A stretch of DNA of 64,000 nt, from positions 1 through 64,000 of the forward strand of contig JAFIGS010000035.1 of the NCBI GenBank assembly GCA_017849615.1, given 5' to 3'. This stretch comes from Pseudolabrys sp. GTDB taxonomy: Bacteria > Pseudomonadota > Alphaproteobacteria > Rhizobiales > Xanthobacteraceae. Shown in pieces: positions 54,541 through 62,558 of the stretch. A model generated the notes under the pieces. The model saw nothing but the letters and a program-made list of their open reading frames with translations, was not told the DNA's origin and did not search any database. How positions within the stretch are numbered: position 1 is the first letter of the stretch; every line of letters begins with the position of its first letter. The position numbers and the translations under genes were made by a program.

Positions 54541-55536
54541 CTACTTCGCCACCTTGGCGCGGCGTGCCTCGACTTCGGCGATGTGGCTGCGCCGCCAGTC
54601 AATGAGACGGCGAAGGCCCTCGGTCAGGTCGATCTCGGCCTCATAGCCGATCTCTTCCTTAGCGCGCTTGGGCGAACCGATGCGATTGCGGACCAATGTC
54701 GCTTGGCTGCGCGGCGCGTACTGGATGGGCTGGTTGGATCCAGTGAGGTTCAGAAGCATTTCGGCGACCTCCTTGAGCGAGGTGCGCTTGCCGGTGCCGA
54801 CGTTATAGTAGCGGGCCGCTACGTCAGCCTTCATGGCGCAAACATTGGCCCGCGCACAATCCTCGACAGCGACGAAATCGAACGCTTCCGAGCCGTCGCC
54901 GAAGATGGTCGGCCCCTCTCCGCGGTCGATGGCGTCGAGCATCTTCATGATCACCGCGATATAGGCGCCGTGATAATCCTGCCGCGGGCCGTAGACATTC
55001 ATGTAGCGCAGGCCGACGACATTGAGGCCGTAGCGATAATGGAACGCCGTCGCCATCGCCTCGCCCGCGATCTTGGTCGCGCCGTAAAAGTTCTTGTTGT
55101 TGAACGGGTGGTCTTCGGTCATCGGCTCTTCGATCGCATCGCCATAGACGGACGCGGATGACGAGTAGACGAGCCGACCGACCTTCTTGGCGACCGCCGC
55201 CTCGAGAACGTTGAAGGTGCCGCGGATATTCACGTCGAACGCTGAGCGCGGATACTCATGACACTGCAGAAGCCACAAAGCGGCGAAATGGAAGACGCAG
55301 TCGATGCCGTCCATCGCTGACTGAAGAATATCAGATTGCGTGATGTCGCCGCCGACATCGTAGATCTTGACGCGAGGGTCCTTCAGCGCGTCCGCCAGAT
55401 TCTCCGGCGTGCCGCGTGCGAAGTTGTCATAAATGAGCACTGACCTGATGTCGTGCCTGAGAAGTTGGTCGACGGTGTGCGAACCGATCAAGCCGGCGCC
55501 GCCGATAACGAGATGCTTCTTGCCGGTGATATCCAC
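54541..55536 (-). CDS. NAD-dependent epimerase/dehydratase (GalE/WbpP-like)
   Basis: 331-residue extended SDR: LVIGGAGLIGSHTVDQLL (9-26), FHFAALWLLQCHE, YSSSASVYGDA with catalytic Ser, FYGATKIAGEAM with Tyr/Lys, and LRYMNVYGPRQDYHG. It is near the GalE/WbpP group, but substrate and product are not certain. GTG start at 55536. It probably supplies the keto or epimer sugar for the aminotransferase directly downstream. Confidence 0.85.
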   Translation of the reverse strand: MDITGKKHLVIGGAGLIGSHTVDQLLRHDIRSVLIYDNFARGTPENLADALKDPRVKIYDVGGDITQSDILQSAMDGIDCVFHFAALWLLQCHEYPRSAFDVNIRGTFNVLEAAVAKKVGRLVYSSSASVYGDAIEEPMTEDHPFNNKNFYGATKIAGEAMATAFHYRYGLNVVGLRYMNVYGPRQDYHGAYIAVIMKMLDAIDRGEGPTIFGDGSEAFDFVAVEDCARANVCAMKADVAARYYNVGTGKRTSLKEVAEMLLNLTGSNQPIQYAPRSQATLVRNRIGSPKRAKEEIGYEAEIDLTEGLRRLIDWRRSHIAEVEARRAKVAK

Positions 55537-55548
55537 GAGTGGGCCTTG

Positions 55549-56691
55549 TTACTGGAGTGAAGCACCGACGGCGGCGATCACTTCGCGGATGATCCGGTTC
55601 TGCGTCGCTTCGTCGAGATAGGGATGCATTGGCAGACTAAGCACACTCTGCGACAGCGTCTCGGAATTCTTCAAGCCGGACGGCGCCGCCGGGTAGTGGC
55701 GATAGGCTGTCTGCTGGTGAAGTGGCTTGGGGTAGTAAATCGCGGTCGGGATACCGGCCGCTTTCAGGCGCGCCGCGACCGCGTCGCGGTCCGGCACATT
55801 GATCGTGTACTGCGCCCAGACGGAGGTGCCGCCGGCCACGATTGTCGGGACACCCGCAACCGTCACCAGGGTATTGTTGTAGCGCTTGTAGACCCTGTCG
55901 CGCAGCTCGATCTCGTCGTCGAATATTTTGAGCTTCTCGATAAGGATCGCCGCCTGGATGGTGTCGAGCCGGCCGTTCATACCGATGCGGACATTGTCGT
56001 ACTTGTCCGAGCCCTTGCCATGCACGAGCAGCGAGCGAATGATCTCCGCAAGACTGTCATCGTCGGTGAAGATGGCGCCGCCGTCGCCATAACAGCCGAG
56101 CGGCTTGGCCGGAAAGAAGCTGGTGGTCGTCACCTTGGCAAGCGTGCCGACGCGGCGATTGCCATAGGACGCGCCGTAGCTCTGCGCCGCGTCGTCGATG
56201 ACCCAGAGGCCGTGCTTGGCGGCAATCGGATCGATCGCATTGAAGTCCGGCGCCTGGCCGAACATGCCGACCACGATCGCACCCACCGGCCGCAACTTCC
56301 CTTGCGCCGTAATCATGCTCACGGCCTCATCGAGGCTGGCCGGATCGACATTGTAGGTGCGCGGAAGGCAATCCACGAACACCGGCGTTGCGCCAACCAG
56401 CGCCACCGCTTCAGCCGTGGCGGCGAAGGTAAAGGACGGCACGAACACGGCATCGCCGGGGCCAATATTCATCGCCATCAGGGCGAGCACGATAGCATCG
56501 GTTCCGCTGGAGCAACCGATGGCATGTTTGGCGCCGCAATGCGCCGCGAGCATCTTCTCGAACTTGCCGACTTCCGGGCCTGAGACGTACTGGCCGTGCT
56601 TGAGCACGGCATCGATCGCCCCCTTGATGGGCGCCTCGATCCGGCGCCGCTGCGCGTCGAGATCGATGAAGGCGATCGGGGCTGCGCTCAT
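55549..56691 (-). CDS. UDP-2-acetamido-3-oxo-glucuronate aminotransferase-like (WbpE/WlbC)
   Basis: 380-residue DegT-family PLP enzyme. FIDLDAQRRRIEAPI at the start, GCSSGTDAIVLALMAMNIGPGD, DDAAQSYGASYGNR and the PLP lysine in SFFPAKPLGCYGDGGA are the pattern of WbpE/WlbC, which adds an amino group at C3 of the 3-keto uronate made by WlbA/WbpB. The neighbours WbpD and WlbA support this strongly. An 11-nt gap separates it from the acetyltransferase gene. Confidence 0.9.
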   Translation of the reverse strand: MSAAPIAFIDLDAQRRRIEAPIKGAIDAVLKHGQYVSGPEVGKFEKMLAAHCGAKHAIGCSSGTDAIVLALMAMNIGPGDAVFVPSFTFAATAEAVALVGATPVFVDCLPRTYNVDPASLDEAVSMITAQGKLRPVGAIVVGMFGQAPDFNAIDPIAAKHGLWVIDDAAQSYGASYGNRRVGTLAKVTTTSFFPAKPLGCYGDGGAIFTDDDSLAEIIRSLLVHGKGSDKYDNVRIGMNGRLDTIQAAILIEKLKIFDDEIELRDRVYKRYNNTLVTVAGVPTIVAGGTSVWAQYTINVPDRDAVAARLKAAGIPTAIYYPKPLHQQTAYRHYPAAPSGLKNSETLSQSVLSLPMHPYLDEATQNRIIREVIAAVGASLQ

Positions 56692-56701
56692 CGTCGAAAC
56701 C

Positions 56702-57298
56702 TCAGCCGATCATCTCGAGTTTGTCGGGCCCGGCTTCGCGATACTTCGAGCCATCCAGCGGACAGACGAGATCGGCACCGAGCTTCATACCGGCCTTGCT
56801 CATCCAGCCGACCCGCCGCGCCGGCGCACCGACCATCAGCGCGAAAGCCGGCACGTCTTTGGTCACCACCGCGCCAGCTCCGATCATGCAGTATTCGCCG
56901 AGAGTGTTGCCGCAGATGATGGTGGCATTGGCGCCGATGGTGGCGCCCCGCTTGACGAGCGTCGGACGGAACTCAGTCTTGCGCTCGATCTCGGCGCGCG
57001 GGTTGATGACATTCGTGAACACGCAGGACGGCCCGCAGAACACGCCGTCCTCCAGCGTAACACCCGGATAGACGCTGACATTATTCTGCAGCTTGCACTT
57101 GTCGCCAAGACTGACATCGGGGCCGATCACGACATTCTGGCCGATGATGCAGCCGCGGCCGATCTTGCTGCGAGGCAGGACATGGCTGAAATGCCAGATG
57201 CGCGTACCCTCGCCGATCTCGACCGGACCGTCGATATAGGCGCTCTCGTGATAGGTCACGCCCGGTAGCCGGGGATCCTGTCGCAACTGCGATGTCAT
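56702..57298 (-). CDS. UDP-2-acetamido-3-amino-glucuronate N-acetyltransferase-like (WbpD/WlbB)
   Basis: 198-residue left-handed beta-helix protein with hexapeptide repeats (IGRGCIIGQNVVIGPDVS and others) between about residues 15 and 155, including the loop FTNVINPRAEIERK and the typical WHFSHV start. WbpD/WlbB acetylates the 3-amino group with acetyl-CoA, making UDP-GlcNAc3NAcA. The C-terminal CPLDGSKYRE is characteristic of this group. Confidence 0.92.
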   Translation of the reverse strand: MTSQLRQDPRLPGVTYHESAYIDGPVEIGEGTRIWHFSHVLPRSKIGRGCIIGQNVVIGPDVSLGDKCKLQNNVSVYPGVTLEDGVFCGPSCVFTNVINPRAEIERKTEFRPTLVKRGATIGANATIICGNTLGEYCMIGAGAVVTKDVPAFALMVGAPARRVGWMSKAGMKLGADLVCPLDGSKYREAGPDKLEMIG

Positions 57299-57318
57299 TG
57301 TGCTGAGAGCGATCGAGG

Positions 57319-58260
57319 TCAGGCGACGTAGCGGCGAACCAGGGGATGCTGATCGCCGGCGCGCAGTTCGATGGGTTTGGTGCGGAAACCGGAAACGATG
57401 TCGATCGAGGGCCGCACTTCGTCAATACCAAAGCCCTTGCCGGCCAGTATCTCTTCGTAGCTGCGCGTGTGCAGGTCGGTGAAGCCTTCCGAGAACTCGA
57501 CTTCTTCACCGTCGATGGTGATCGAGCGATAGGTCGTCTTCTGGCCCCGCACGTTGTCCGGCAGATCGTTGCGATCGACCGACAGGAACCAGCGGATCTG
57601 CGCGCGGCCGCATTCGAGGTAACCGGCGGCGCGCTCGTCGTCGTGCAGATGCACGACGTTCTGAGTTACCGGTCCGAAGATATAGGACAGCATGTCGAAA
57701 AAATGGACGCCGATATTCGTCGCGACGCCGCCGGATTTCGATTCATCGCCTTTCCAGGAGGCGTGATACCAGCGGCCGCGCGACGTGATGTAGGTCAGAT
57801 CGACCACGAAGGTCTTGTTCGGCGAAGCATCGACCTTGCGCTTGAGCTCCTGGATCGCCGGATGCAGGCGAAGCTGCAGGATGGTCGATATCTTGCGGCC
57901 TGTTTCTTTCTCGATCTCGGCGAGGCCGTCGATATTCCACGGGTTCAGCACCAGCGGCTTCTCGCAAATGACGTCCGCGTCGGAGCGCAGCGCGAAACGG
58001 CAGTGCGCGTCGTGCAGATAGTTCGGCGAGCAGATGGAAACGTAATCGACCTTCTGGCCGCGGCGGCGCATCTTGTCGATGTGCCGGTCGAAACGTTCGA
58101 ATTCCACGAAGAAGTAGGCGTCGGGAAAATGGCTATCGATGATGCCGACGGAGTCCTTCGGATCGAAGGCCACGGCAAGATCGCCGCCGACCGCCTTAAT
58201 GGCCTTCATGTGGCGCGGCGCGATGTAGCCACCAACGCCGATCAACGCAAAAGTCGTCAC
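57319..58260 (-). CDS. UDP-N-acetylglucosaminuronate 3-dehydrogenase-like (WlbA/WbpB)
   Basis: 313-residue GFO/IDH/MocA-fold oxidoreductase: LIGVGGYIAPRHMKAIK at the start, VSICSPNYLHDAH, CEKPLVLNPWN with the catalytic Lys, and GGVATNIGVHFFDML with the substrate His/Asp. It oxidises C3 of UDP-GlcNAcA for the aminotransferase. The start is GTG 58260 with GGGGAAG just upstream. It is the first sugar gene of the operon, right after a 303-bp leader with regulatory features. Confidence 0.92.
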   Translation of the reverse strand: MTTFALIGVGGYIAPRHMKAIKAVGGDLAVAFDPKDSVGIIDSHFPDAYFFVEFERFDRHIDKMRRRGQKVDYVSICSPNYLHDAHCRFALRSDADVICEKPLVLNPWNIDGLAEIEKETGRKISTILQLRLHPAIQELKRKVDASPNKTFVVDLTYITSRGRWYHASWKGDESKSGGVATNIGVHFFDMLSYIFGPVTQNVVHLHDDERAAGYLECGRAQIRWFLSVDRNDLPDNVRGQKTTYRSITIDGEEVEFSEGFTDLHTRSYEEILAGKGFGIDEVRPSIDIVSGFRTKPIELRAGDQHPLVRRYVA

Positions 58261-58280
58261 GTGCTTCCCCGCCGTTTAGC

Positions 58281-58292
58281 CATGCTACCGCA
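58281..58292 (-). promoter_or_regulatory. ops-like element in the leader of the polysaccharide operon
   Basis: The leftward strand reads TGCGGTAGCATG, which agrees with the enterobacterial ops element GGCGGTAGCGTG at 10 of 12 positions, including the core GCGGTAG. ops pauses RNA polymerase and recruits RfaH. It lies 20 nt before the wlbA start and four bases downstream of a hairpin. The neighbouring gene encodes an RfaH-like NusG paralogue, which makes the resemblance worth attention; recognition of this sequence by that protein is not shown. Confidence 0.4.
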
Positions 58293-58295
58293 GTT

Positions 58296-58316
58296 CGGGT
58301 GAAATGCTGTCACCCG
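58296..58316 (-). promoter_or_regulatory. Leader hairpin directly upstream of the ops-like element
   Basis: CGGGTGA (58296-58302) and TCACCCG (58310-58316) form a perfect 7-bp stem with a 7-nt loop. No U-tract follows in the leftward transcript, so it is more like a pause or protein-binding hairpin than an intrinsic terminator. Confidence 0.5.
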
Positions 58317-58478
58317 AGCCTGCACTTCAACCGCGTCGGTACCGCGCCAGTTGGCGCCGCCAAAACCCCGCGAAAAATCAAAATCCCGGAGATCGCCCAG
58401 TCGCCGCTGCTCCTCGCCAACGTCCTGCGTTGTATGGAGAAAATGGCCCGTCAGCTTTCCCGGAACCCGACCTCGAGG

Positions 58479-58495
58479 CGTTCATGACATGAACG
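58479..58495. promoter_or_regulatory. Palindromic operator, copy 1 (leader of sugar genes)
   Basis: CGTTCATGACATGAACG is a perfect 17-bp palindrome around a central A. The 22-bp block that contains it matches copy 2 (59728-59742) at 20 positions. It lies 70 bp past the RfaH-like gene and 219 bp before wlbA. Probably bound by the dimeric winged-helix regulator encoded at 59070. Confidence 0.6.
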
Positions 58496-58563
58496 TCACC
58501 CCTTAGCAAGCCGAAGCCGGAACTTTGCGATCTCCTGACTTTCCCTTCTTGGAGGAGGCGTTA

Positions 58564-59073
58564 TTAGACGGCAGCAACCGACAATTCGTCGATCATGACG
58601 CGCACTTTGCGTCCCAAAAGATCGAGCAGGATCGAAACTCTTTCCTGATCGTTGCCTTCAAACATACCGAAGCAGTTCGAGAACACGCCGTCGATGACCC
58701 GCACCTTGTCGCCGGGTGCGAAGCGAGGCTTATCATCCATCTGGACGAAGCCCCGCTCATCCTCGCGCTGCCTGAGCGCCGCGATGATCTGCGGGGGGAC
58801 CGCTGCGAGCGCTTCGCCGTTGCGGACGAGACCGACGACTCCGACGGTCGACTGGATCGCGCGCCAGCGCTGGGTCGCGACATCGATGGCGACGAACAGA
58901 TAGCGCGGAAACAGCGGCGCAGCGACGGTCTCGATACGTCGCGCGTGACGGCGCCGTTTGAGATAACGCGGAAAATACGTCTTGAAGCCTTGCCGCTCGA
59001 GATGGGCGGCGGCCTTGTTCTCACCGTGAGCATGCGCGAGCACGGCGTACCATTGCGGCGCGGTTTCCGTCAT
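58564..59073 (-). CDS. RfaH-like specialised NusG paralogue (transcription antiterminator)
   Basis: 169-residue protein with a NusG N-terminal (NGN) domain at about 7-100 (QWYAVLAHAHGENKAAAHL, PLFPRYLFVAID, STVGVVGLVRNG) and a KOW-containing C-terminal domain (FAPGDKVRVIDGVFSNCFG at about 117-135). Specialised NusG paralogues (RfaH, UpxY, LoaP) bind elongating RNA polymerase at an operon leader and suppress pausing and Rho termination. Its position just before a 41-kb glycan operon fits. Its start overlaps the regulator stop by ATGA. Confidence 0.88.
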   Translation of the reverse strand: MTETAPQWYAVLAHAHGENKAAAHLERQGFKTYFPRYLKRRRHARRIETVAAPLFPRYLFVAIDVATQRWRAIQSTVGVVGLVRNGEALAAVPPQIIAALRQREDERGFVQMDDKPRFAPGDKVRVIDGVFSNCFGMFEGNDQERVSILLDLLGRKVRVMIDELSVAAV

Positions 59074-59708
59074 GACACCGGCCTCCGCGCCTGCTTTTCA
59101 AGACCGAGCAGCCGCGGCGCCAGCACGCGCTTGGCGCCAAAACGTTCGACTGCCGCAATGTACGTTTCATGCGCCGACCGCAGAGCGGTGATGACAACGC
59201 CGTCGAATTCCGCCGCCACACCATCGAAGTCCGCGAACACCATCAGTCCGACAAAACTCTCCGCCGATGCCTGACCATCAACAACTCCGACAACCGAAAC
59301 GTCGCTTTCAAGCGAGGCGATCCGGGCGATTTCCGCGAGATCGGAGATGCCAGCGAGCACAACGCTGTTCCAGCCGCGCTCGGTTGCGATGGCAAAGACG
59401 TCGGCGCAGTCGGTGCGCGCCTGACGAAAGAACGAGAACGAATGCGTGAAGTACTCGACAGTCAGGCGCGACTTCTCGGCGAAGCCCTGCGGCGTCAGGT
59501 AATAAGCATAACGCCGCGTCGGTGCCTCGCCGACCTTGACGAGACCCTTCTTGATGCAGCGTTTGACGTAAGCATTGACCAAGCCCAAAGCGATGCCGAG
59601 TTCGGTAGCAAGGCGCCGCTGCGTCTGACCGCCGTCCCTCTCGACGGACTGGAGCAGACTTAAAACTATCCGGTTTTCCGCTTCATCGTTTTGGGCAATT
59701 CTCGACAT
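59070..59708 (-). CDS. Winged-helix regulator fused to a C-terminal Rossmann-like domain
   Basis: About 212 residues. Residues 5-75 form a winged helix (RIVLSLLQSVERDGGQT, ELGIALGLVNAYVKRCIKKG, YYLTPQGFAEKSRL), as in MarR-type regulators of exopolysaccharide loci. After a linker, a second domain (about 105-205) alternates strand and helix: NSVVLAGISDLAEIARIA, VSVVGVVDG and FDGVVITALRS. This looks like the nucleotide-sugar-binding N-domain of PglD-type proteins or a CoA-binding fold. It may sense a sugar nucleotide. GTG 59723 is an alternative start, but it touches the operator. Confidence 0.75.
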   Translation of the reverse strand: MSRIAQNDEAENRIVLSLLQSVERDGGQTQRRLATELGIALGLVNAYVKRCIKKGLVKVGEAPTRRYAYYLTPQGFAEKSRLTVEYFTHSFSFFRQARTDCADVFAIATERGWNSVVLAGISDLAEIARIASLESDVSVVGVVDGQASAESFVGLMVFADFDGVAAEFDGVVITALRSAHETYIAAVERFGAKRVLAPRLLGLEKQARRPVS

Positions 59709-59727
59709 CAGTCGTTTGTTCACCGGC

Positions 59728-59742
59728 GTTCATGAGATGAAC
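59728..59742. promoter_or_regulatory. Palindromic operator, copy 2 (regulator's own promoter)
   Basis: GTTCATGAGATGAAC: 6-bp arms GTTCAT/ATGAAC around GAG. Flanks GGC before and TCA after also match copy 1. It lies between the candidate -10 box and the start codon of the regulator, so binding would block initiation or early elongation: probable autorepression. Confidence 0.6.
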
Positions 59743-59743
59743 A

Positions 59744-59773
59744 TCAATACCCCGTTTCGACCCTGAAGGTCAA
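59744..59773 (-). promoter_or_regulatory. Candidate promoter of the regulator-RfaH unit
   Basis: On the leftward strand TTGACC (59773-59768) and TATTGA (59749-59744) are 18 bp apart, and the transcript would start within the operator. The -10 box matches consensus only in part. Confidence 0.35.
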
Positions 59774-59859
59774 TCATCATCAGCAACCCTTGCGGGAATT
59801 CGTCCAGGACAACCTGTTATGTTGCAGCGACGCACAGTGCAAGCTTAGGCCATACAATC

Positions 59860-59880
59860 GCGCTTTATGTCAAAAAGCGC
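59860..59880. other. Small dyad upstream of the regulator promoter
   Basis: GCGCTTT (59860-59866) and AAAGCGC (59874-59880) form a 7-bp stem with a 7-nt loop. The loop and right arm carry TTGACA on the leftward strand. It could be an activator site or a second promoter's -35 region. Confidence 0.3.
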
Positions 59881-60032
59881 TGAATAATTGCGAATTGGAT
59901 AGGCCGTCGCGTAAGGCACCGATACGTGTCGTGTGTCGCGCCTCACATTCAGGTTGGCGACCCGTGCGAAGCCGGTATGTCAGACGTTTGCGCGAACCCG
60001 ACCGGCGTCGGCATCAGTAGTTTTCAGAGATT

Positions 60033-60109
60033 TGGTAGCTGGGGAGGGATTTGAACCCCCGACCTACGGATTATGATTCCGCCGCTCTAACCAACTGAGC
60101 TACCCAGCC
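60033..60109 (-). tRNA. tRNA-Met (anticodon CAT)
   Basis: A full 77-nt cloverleaf on the leftward strand. The acceptor stem GGCTGGG pairs with CCCAGCT, the D-arm is AGCTCAGTTGGTTAGAGC, the anticodon stem GCGGA/TCCGT closes the loop ATCATAA with anticodon CAT, and the T-arm is GGGGGTTCAAATCCCTC. CCA is encoded. G1 pairs as a wobble and the features are those of elongator rather than initiator Met; the tRNA-Ile2 (lysidine) type is less likely. It lies next to the glycan locus, a common integration point, though no integrase was seen. Confidence 0.95.
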
Positions 60110-60237
60110 AAGACCATCGCCGATCAGGGCGCGATATAGGGAAGCGCGGCGAAGCCTGTCAAGCAAGCTCCCGCCGAAATCCCTGATCCGCCTGTCAATT
60201 CGCCGGATTTTCCCGCCCGGCTCTATATCGGCGGGAC

Positions 60238-60612
60238 CTATTTCGGCTGGACCTGCGGATTGCCGCCCGGCGAACCCGGCGGCGGGATCACCGGCGTCCG
60301 CCCCGCTTCCGGCGTCGGCGCCTTGATCTCCGGATCGACGGCCGGCGGGCAGATCACCCCGCCCGACTGGGCAAGCTTGCTGCTCAGGCTTTCGTCATTG
60401 GGCTTGCGAACCACAACGTCCCCGCCCTCCCCGACCGTGGCATGGGTGCCGTCGGGCCCGCACGCCTTGCTGTCGGTAGACTGGGCTTTCGGCGGTTCCG
60501 CCGGCTTGGCGAGGGGCGGCGCCTGCGCCACCGCGACCCCGGCCGAGACGGCAAGCAACGCCGCCGCCAGGATGGCAAGGGTGGATTGTCCGACTATGCG
60601 CTGGATGGCCAT
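60238..60612 (-). CDS. Small secreted hypothetical protein
   Basis: 124 residues. A signal peptide is clear (residues 1-30: basic start, core LAILAAALLAVSAGVAVA, cleavage after AQA). The mature part is Pro-rich and low in complexity, with two Cys (ACGPDG and VICPPA) that could form a disulphide, and a GSPGG-type tail. RBS GGAGG lies just ahead of the ATG. No family recognised. Confidence 0.65.
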   Translation of the reverse strand: MAIQRIVGQSTLAILAAALLAVSAGVAVAQAPPLAKPAEPPKAQSTDSKACGPDGTHATVGEGGDVVVRKPNDESLSSKLAQSGGVICPPAVDPEIKAPTPEAGRTPVIPPPGSPGGNPQVQPK

Positions 60613-60672
60613 GGCATCCTCCGTTCGGAGGACAACCGACGGGCCCGCAGCCCAGTTCCGCGCCCTTCGGCC

Positions 60673-61341
60673 TCAGGCCGCCCTGGATTCCCGCTCAGTG
60701 CGGGCAAAGCGGATCAGCGCGAAATGCCCCATCGGCGGCAGCGGCCGCCGCTCGACAATGCGCATGCCGCCATGTTTGGCCGCCCAGTCGGCCAGCCGCG
60801 CGAACGGAAACTCCGGCCGCCAGCCGAGCCGGCGCGCGATCGGCGCAAAGCCGAGCTCGAACAGCCGCCGCAAGCCGCTCTCGGCGCCGATGTGGTTGAC
60901 GAGGATGATCTCGCCGCCCGGCTTGAGCACGCGCGCGAATTCGTCGAGCGTCGCTTCCGGATCCGGCACGGCGGTGATGACATATTGCGCCACCACCACA
61001 TCGACCGAATGGTCCGGCACCGCCATGCGCATCGCGTCCATCACCGCCAATGCTTCGACATGCACGAGCTTCTGCGTGACGACGCGCTCATGCGCCTTGC
61101 GCAGCATTGGCTCCGACAGGTCCATGCCGACGATGCTGATGTTGGAGGGATAGCCCGGCAGCGAAATGCCGGTGCCGACGCCGACCTCGAGCAGCCGCCC
61201 GCCCGGCGGACAGGCCTTGCTCGCCGCTTCAATCGAGGCGTTGCGCCCCGCCTCGAACACCTTGCCAAAAACGAAATCGTAGATCGGCGCCCAGCGCGCA
61301 TATGCTTTCTCGACGCCGTCCTTGCTGATGTCCCCGCCCAT
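60673..61341 (-). CDS. Phosphatidylethanolamine N-methyltransferase-like (PmtA type)
   Basis: 222-residue SAM-dependent methyltransferase. KAYARWAPIYDFVFG near the N-terminus and motif I LLEVGVGTGISLPGYP (about 50-65) are typical of the PmtA group of Rhizobiales, which methylates phosphatidylethanolamine to phosphatidylcholine at the inner membrane. LKPGGEIILVNHIG follows. Other UbiE-like roles are possible. It is separate from the glycan locus methyltransferases and lies 32 bp downstream of mnmA. Confidence 0.78.
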   Translation of the reverse strand: MGGDISKDGVEKAYARWAPIYDFVFGKVFEAGRNASIEAASKACPPGGRLLEVGVGTGISLPGYPSNISIVGMDLSEPMLRKAHERVVTQKLVHVEALAVMDAMRMAVPDHSVDVVVAQYVITAVPDPEATLDEFARVLKPGGEIILVNHIGAESGLRRLFELGFAPIARRLGWRPEFPFARLADWAAKHGGMRIVERRPLPPMGHFALIRFARTERESRAA

Positions 61342-61373
61342 GATCTCTTTTGTTTGTTGTTGTTTGTTGTTGC

Positions 61374-62558
61374 TTACGCGACCGAAGCCCGCGCGGCTTC
61401 GGCAAGCGGCGCGCGCTCACCGGCCGCCACCGCGCCGCGGATGAAACCCCCGCCCAGCACGCGCGCCTGGCCTTCGGCCGCATCGTAGAACACGCAGGCC
61501 TGCCCGGGGGAGACGCCATGCTCGCCATCGACGAGATCGACTTCGTAGCCGCCCGCGCCGCGGCGCAGCCACGCCGCCTGCGGTGGACGCGACGAGCGAA
61601 CCTTCACATGAACCTCGAGCCGGCCATTGCCGAGCACGTCGTCGATATCGCCCTCGCCGATCCAGTTGACGTCGCGCAAGGTGATGCTCTGCGTCTTGAG
61701 CGCCTCGCGCGGGCCGACGATGACACGGCGGTTGTCGGCATCGAGCCGCACCACATAGAGCGGCGCACCCGAGGCGATGCCGAGGCCGCGGCGCTGGCCG
61801 ACGGTGAAATGAATGATGCCGCCATGCTTGCCGAGGACGCGGCCATTGATGTCGACAATCTCGCCCGGCTCCGCTGCGCCGGGCTTGAGCCGCGCGATGA
61901 TGTCGGCGTAGCTGCCGGTCGGCACGAAACAGATATCCTGGCTGTCATGCTTCTCGGCGACCGCGAGCTCGAACTGGCGCGCAAGGTCGCGCGTTTCGGC
62001 CTTGGACTTGTCGCCGAGCGGAAAGCGCAGGATGTCGAGTTGATCGGACGTGGTGCCGAACAGGAAATAGCTCTGGTCTTTCTCGTCCTCGCGCGCGCGG
62101 AACAGGCCGCGGCGGCCGGACGGCAGCAGACGCGACGACACGTAATGACCCGTCGCCATCGCATCGGCGTTGAGATCGCGCGCGGTGTGCAGGAGGTCGT
62201 GAAACTTGATCGACATGTTGCAGGAGATGCACGGCACCGGCGTCTCGCCGGCGATGTAGCTCTCGGCGAAGCGGTCGATCACCGCTTCCTTGAAGCGGCT
62301 TTCGTAGTCGAGCACGTAATGCGGAATGCCGATGCGCTCGGCGACGGCGCGCGCGTCGTAGATGTCCTGCCCGGCGCAGCAGGCGCCCTTGCGATGCACC
62401 GCGGCGCCATGATCGTAGAGCTGCAGCGTGACGCCGACGACGTCGTAACCCTCGGCCTTGAGCAAGGCAGCCGTCACCGACGAGTCAACGCCGCCGGACA
62501 TGGCGACGACGACACGGGTATCTTCCGGCCGCTTGGGCAATTCGAGCGAGTTCATCAT
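61374..62558 (-). CDS. mnmA: tRNA-specific 2-thiouridylase MnmA
   Basis: 394-residue enzyme that thiolates U34 in tRNA-Lys, -Glu and -Gln. The PP-loop is [15 protein letters not shown] near residue 19. One catalytic Cys is in [14 protein letters not shown] near 108, and the second in [12 protein letters not shown] near 205. [14 protein letters not shown] and the C-terminal [14 protein letters not shown] complete the family pattern. Length is normal. ATG 62558 or 62555 are both possible starts. Confidence 0.94.
   Translation of the reverse strand: MMNSLELPKRPEDTRVVVAMSGGVDSSVTAALLKAEGYDVVGVTLQLYDHGAAVHRKGACCAGQDIYDARAVAERIGIPHYVLDYESRFKEAVIDRFAESYIAGETPVPCISCNMSIKFHDLLHTARDLNADAMATGHYVSSRLLPSGRRGLFRAREDEKDQSYFLFGTTSDQLDILRFPLGDKSKAETRDLARQFELAVAEKHDSQDICFVPTGSYADIIARLKPGAAEPGEIVDINGRVLGKHGGIIHFTVGQRRGLGIASGAPLYVVRLDADNRRVIVGPREALKTQSITLRDVNWIGEGDIDDVLGNGRLEVHVKVRSSRPPQAAWLRRGAGGYEVDLVDGEHGVSPGQACVFYDAAEGQARVLGGGFIRGAVAAGERAPLAEAARASVA

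Larger units (their letters stand above)
58261..58563 (-). other. Leader region between the RfaH-like gene and the sugar operon
   Basis: 303 bp without a supported gene. In transcript order it contains the palindrome at 58479-58495, a plain stretch of about 160 nt, the hairpin at 58296-58316, the ops-like element at 58281-58292, and the ribosome-binding site of wlbA. No convincing sigma-70 promoter was found, and no T-run follows the hairpin. The small rightward ORFs here lack coding character. Confidence 0.7.
59709..60032. other. Upstream region of the regulator gene
   Basis: 324 bp between the regulator start and the tRNA. It holds the operator (59728-59742), a possible promoter (59744-59773) and a dyad at 59860-59880 that includes a consensus TTGACA on the leftward strand. 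The rest, 59881-60032, shows nothing recognisable and the ORFs there do not look coding. Confidence 0.6.

Noticed and set aside
58296-58316. Intrinsic terminator in the operon leader
   Set aside because: The stem is good, but no T-run follows on the transcribed strand.
60033-60109. tRNA as attachment site of an integrated element
   Set aside because: No integrase, no repeat of the tRNA 3' end was noticed at the other side of the locus, and both flanks hold ordinary chromosomal genes.
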